From assembly GCA_022009675.1 (NCBI GenBank), contig CP091718.1:1488001-1552000 (forward strand): a stretch of 64,000 bases of DNA, in the 5' to 3' direction. Positions 61,470 through 64,000 of this stretch are shown here, one piece after another. Both the position numbers and the translations under genes were made by a program. A model generated the notes under the pieces. The model made no database searches and was not told the DNA's origin. It saw only the letters and a program-made list of their open reading frames with translations. Numbering within the stretch: position 1 is the first letter of the stretch; each line of letters begins with the position of its first letter. The stretch comes from Oscillospiraceae bacterium. Lineage in GTDB: Bacteria; Bacillota; Clostridia; Oscillospirales; CAG-272.

Positions 61470-62453
61470 CTAGATATATAAAAATTGCGGTATACTAAAA
61501 AGCGAATCTACTAAAGGTGAGTTTTTAAAATTCTGTGTATTTTTATCCAACTTGCTTTTTCCAAGCATATCATTTATTCGACTTGCTAAACTGGGGTACA
61601 CCGTTGAATCACGTACTCCCATTAAACGCAGATCCCGCAATATTCTCATTTTATAATTTGAAGGAATTGTGATTTTTTTCCAAAAAAATCTTTTTCTTCT
61701 CTTGTTCTAATTTTTATTCTTAGGTGAACCAAAAAAATTACAAAAAGCGCTGTCTTGCACATTTGCTCGATCAAATGTTTTTGCTTTGCGAGAAAAAGCC
61801 ACTGGATTTAAGAGGTTTTTTTCCAACAAAAAAATTCCCACTAATATTCTCTTCTTCCAACATGCGGATGAAATTGTTGGCGCCATAGTTCGCATCTTGA
61901 ATGTTATACACTTTTCCATAAATACCCTTTTCTCGGAATTCGGCTTTGGTGTCATTTACTGTTTTTTTCTAGATTGCCATTACAGTAGGTCAGTAAATTT
62001 TCTATTGTATTTTTGTCTCATATAACTAAAAACATGCGATGGCATTTACTTTGGCACAATCCTCGTACTTTTATCCATTTATCATTTACTTTGTAAATAA
62101 TGAACTCGCCATCATCTTGCATGTTATCAGTTACAGCAAAATATAATGCGATTAGTGGATTCATTGAAAAAAATCTAAAAGTCTAGTTGGTACACCATAA
62201 TGTTGCATTTTTAATTAATTTTTTGAAGTCTGGAATAATTCTCAAATTCATGTGGATACTCTCGATAAATCTTCTGGCAAAGCTCATACTCCTTGTCAAG
62301 GGGCGCTCCCACACGAAAAAGTCCTGGTAACAATTCATATGTTACTTTGGAATGTCCTCTGTACAAATACGTATATTCTGTGTCACTGCACATTCCGTTT
62401 AACTTGTCCAATAAATCTTGGATAGACGACATACAGGCATTATTTGAATTCAT
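61470..62453 (-). CDS. FRG-domain protein, several frameshifts
   Basis: About 328 codons from MNSNNACMSS at 62453, chosen because AGGAGGTG lies 7 nt upstream. FRG-domain marks: YLYRGHSKVTYELLPGLFR at the N-terminus, then QHYGVPTRLLDF, then NPLIALYFAVTDN and DGEFIIYKVND. The C-terminal block ITIPSNYKMRILRDLRLMGV and DSTVYPSLASRI is also typical. Breaks fall in poly-A/T runs (near 62220, 62170, 61990, 61900, 61690). FRG proteins are common in anti-phage islands, sometimes as toxic effectors; this one sits beside CRISPR genes. Role inferred. Confidence 0.75.
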
Positions 62454-62588
62454 AATTTTGCACCTCCTACAACTTTTAAATTGCAAAAATTGTTTTTATT
62501 ATTTTCTCATATCATTTTTCCATAGGATTTCCTTGAAACAAATATCAAAAAAATCGTAGTAAATAATCTCAACTTTTTAATTTTGAAA

Positions 62589-62774
62589 TTATTCCTCTGC
62601 CGCCCCGCTGTTCACCCACTCATCAATTTCGGAAAGCTTGAACTTCCAGTTCTTCCCGATTTTATGGGCGGGCATTTGTTTGGTTGCGATCCATCGAAGT
62701 GCCGTGTCGCGGCTGATACCCAAATACTTCATAATTTCCGGCATGGAATAATAACGGTCTTCAATATCGTTCAT
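62589..62774 (-). CDS. Excisionase-type helix-turn-helix protein
   Basis: 61 residues from MNDIEDRYYSM (GAGGTG upstream; an upstream ATG has none). The MerR/excisionase HTH_17 pattern is YYSMPEIMKYLGISRDTALRWI, with KIGKNWKFKLSEIDEWV at the end. Such small proteins bind DNA for target choice or as regulators of mobile elements and restriction loci. It probably governs the FRG gene just downstream, 136 bp away. Confidence 0.82.
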   Translation of the reverse strand: MNDIEDRYYSMPEIMKYLGISRDTALRWIATKQMPAHKIGKNWKFKLSEIDEWVNSGAAEE

Positions 62775-62888
62775 TTTTTTGCACCTCATCAATACATCTA
62801 ACTATATTATACATGAGCAAACACGTATTGTCAAGAATTGTCCGATATTGTATGATATAATAAGGGTATTCATTTAGGAGGAGTAAAA

Positions 62889-63144
62889 ATGAGCAAATGG
62901 CACGATGAAAAAAACAAATATCTGCCTGCTGTAAGGATTATCAAAAACGGAAAGTCGGTTCAAGAGCTTCTGCATTGCTATTCTATTTCAAAAAAACAAC
63001 CCTATATCGCTGGTTGCAACGGCAAAGGAGAACCGACGAGCACGGCACAGCCAAAAACCTTGACAGAAAAAAACAATCTCTGAATTTGAGAGGCAGCGCA
63101 AAATGCTTGAAATTTATCAAAAAGACCGGGCTGGGAACAGGTAG
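62889..63144 (+). CDS. IS3-family OrfA, HTH subunit, one frameshift
   Basis: Starts at ATG 62889 with AGGAGGAG upstream. YLPAVRIIKNGKSVQELLHCYSISKTTLYRW is the transposase helix-turn-helix, spanning a break in a run of seven A near 62993. The end, after another shift near 63070, reads FERQRKMLEIYQKD and stops at 63142. It binds the element ends. Confidence 0.75.
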
Positions 63145-64000
63145 CCCGGTTGCAGAAAAAGTGGCGGCAATACAGAATCTGAACGGTGAGTATTCCCTGA
63201 ATTTATTGTGCTTGACACTGGGAGTTCCCAAAGCGACATATTACCGTGCGATTGAAAGCAAAGAAACCCAATTTGAAATCAAGTGCAAAACATTAATGCC
63301 GATAATAGAAGAGATATTCAATGAATCAAAACAATCGTATGGTGCACGAAAGATAACAGAAATTCTGCGTAAAAAAGGATTCTCCGTATCACCGAATACA
63401 GTGGCGAAGATCATGCACAGCCATGGTTTGTTCAGTGTAAGGGCAGGAGCAAAAAAGCTGTACCTCCAAAATCAAAAACGGATGGAAAATCTGCTTTGTC
63501 AGCAATTTTCGGTTTCAAAGCCCAACGAAGTATGGGTAAGTGATGTGACAGAGATCAAATACAGAAAGTACAAATACTTTATTTGCATTGTCCTTGATCT
63601 CTTTTCACGAAAAGTAATCGCCTTTCACATTTCCATGAAAACCACCGTTCAGCTGGTCAATCGGACAATAAAGAAGGCATTTGAGACAAGACAACCAACA
63701 GAACCGCTGATTCTTCACACTGACAGAGGTGTCAATTATACATCAAAGGATTACAACCACACATTGCGTCTTATGAACATTACACATTCCTATTCAAGCG
63801 CCGGCAATCCTTATGACAATTCGGTTTGCGAAGCATTTTTTTCCAAAACGTTGAAGGAAGAGGAGCTATATCGCCGGGAATATCATTCAGAGGCAGAAAT
63901 GAAAAAATCCGTTTCCGACTATATCGAACGATATAATACCAAACGGCCTCATACATATTTGCGCTATAAAACACCCGAATGGGTAGAAGCGGAATACTTT
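63095..64000 (+). CDS. IS3-family OrfB, DDE integrase subunit, partial
   Basis: An open frame to the window edge with SPNTVAKIMHSHGLFSVRAG (the HTH_21 region) and the rve integrase core. The DDE triad is D in VSDVTEIKY, D in LHTDRGVNYTS and E in CEAFFSKTLKEEEL. It likely arises as an OrfAB fusion by -1 slippage in the A run near 63118, common in IS3. The start given is approximate. The end is cut by the window. Confidence 0.88.

Larger units (their letters stand above)
62889..64000 (+). mobile_element. IS3-family insertion sequence, right end outside window
   Basis: Contains orfA and orfB in the usual overlapping order. The left terminal inverted repeat was not pinpointed; it should lie between 62800 and 62880, upstream of GGAGGAG. 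The right end is past position 64000, so the element is seen in part only. Confidence 0.85.

Overview
The window looks like a GC-rich clostridial genome, most likely an uncultured gut member of the Oscillospiraceae/Ruminococcaceae. This is inferred from sigma-A type promoters, strong Shine-Dalgarno sites, a folT gene under a tetrahydrofolate riboswitch, an ECF sigma factor coupled to a membrane anti-sigma-like protein, paired half-size TSUP transporters, two GH2 glycosidases and an eps-type exopolysaccharide operon. A major caveat applies throughout: many single-copy genes, including recD2, dxs, ftsK and lgt, are broken by 1-2 nt indels, mostly in or beside mononucleotide runs. These look like uncorrected sequencing error, so such genes are annotated as whole genes with the shift named.

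Layout. 1-4.7 kb: recD2, comF, then a riboswitch-controlled folate operon (folT, folC). 5-11 kb: CNNM-type membrane protein, a DUF4358-like lipoprotein and SGNH hydrolase pair, a four-helix membrane protein, and dxs. 11-22.8 kb: LacZ-type beta-galactosidase, ECF sigma/anti-sigma pair, MgtC plus cation/proton antiporter, beta-mannosidase, two half-TSUP genes. 23-30.2 kb: ftsK, lgt, two CPBP proteases, DJ-1 and 5-formyl-THF cyclo-ligase. 30.2-33 kb: an AT-rich patch with a hypothetical membrane protein, a nucleotidyltransferase-family gene, a UvrD-like fragment and a 50-residue protein. 33-35.6 kb: a HAD phosphatase and a DUF4091 protein.

36-53.3 kb is one long exopolysaccharide operon behind a consensus promoter. 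It holds chain-length regulator, BY-kinase, LCP-like protein, PHP-type tyrosine phosphatase, the aminotransferase/phosphosugar transferase/acetyltransferase trio of diacetylbacillosamine type, an EpsG-like polymerase, seven glycosyl- or pyruvyl-transferases, VanZ, and a membrane-bound tyrosine phosphatase homologue lacking its catalytic Cys and Arg. A LamG-like surface protein with an unusual C-terminus follows.

55.6-64 kb is an AT-rich defence/mobile island: a short type II-A CRISPR array, cas9, an intact-length cas2, and only the ends of cas1 and csn2. A divergent tracrRNA gene lies upstream of cas9, followed by an FRG-domain gene, an excisionase-like HTH gene and an IS3-family element that runs off the window. 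The CRISPR locus is the most unusual feature: its adaptation genes have been removed by two separate internal deletions while the effector, tracrRNA, leader promoter and array remain recognisable.
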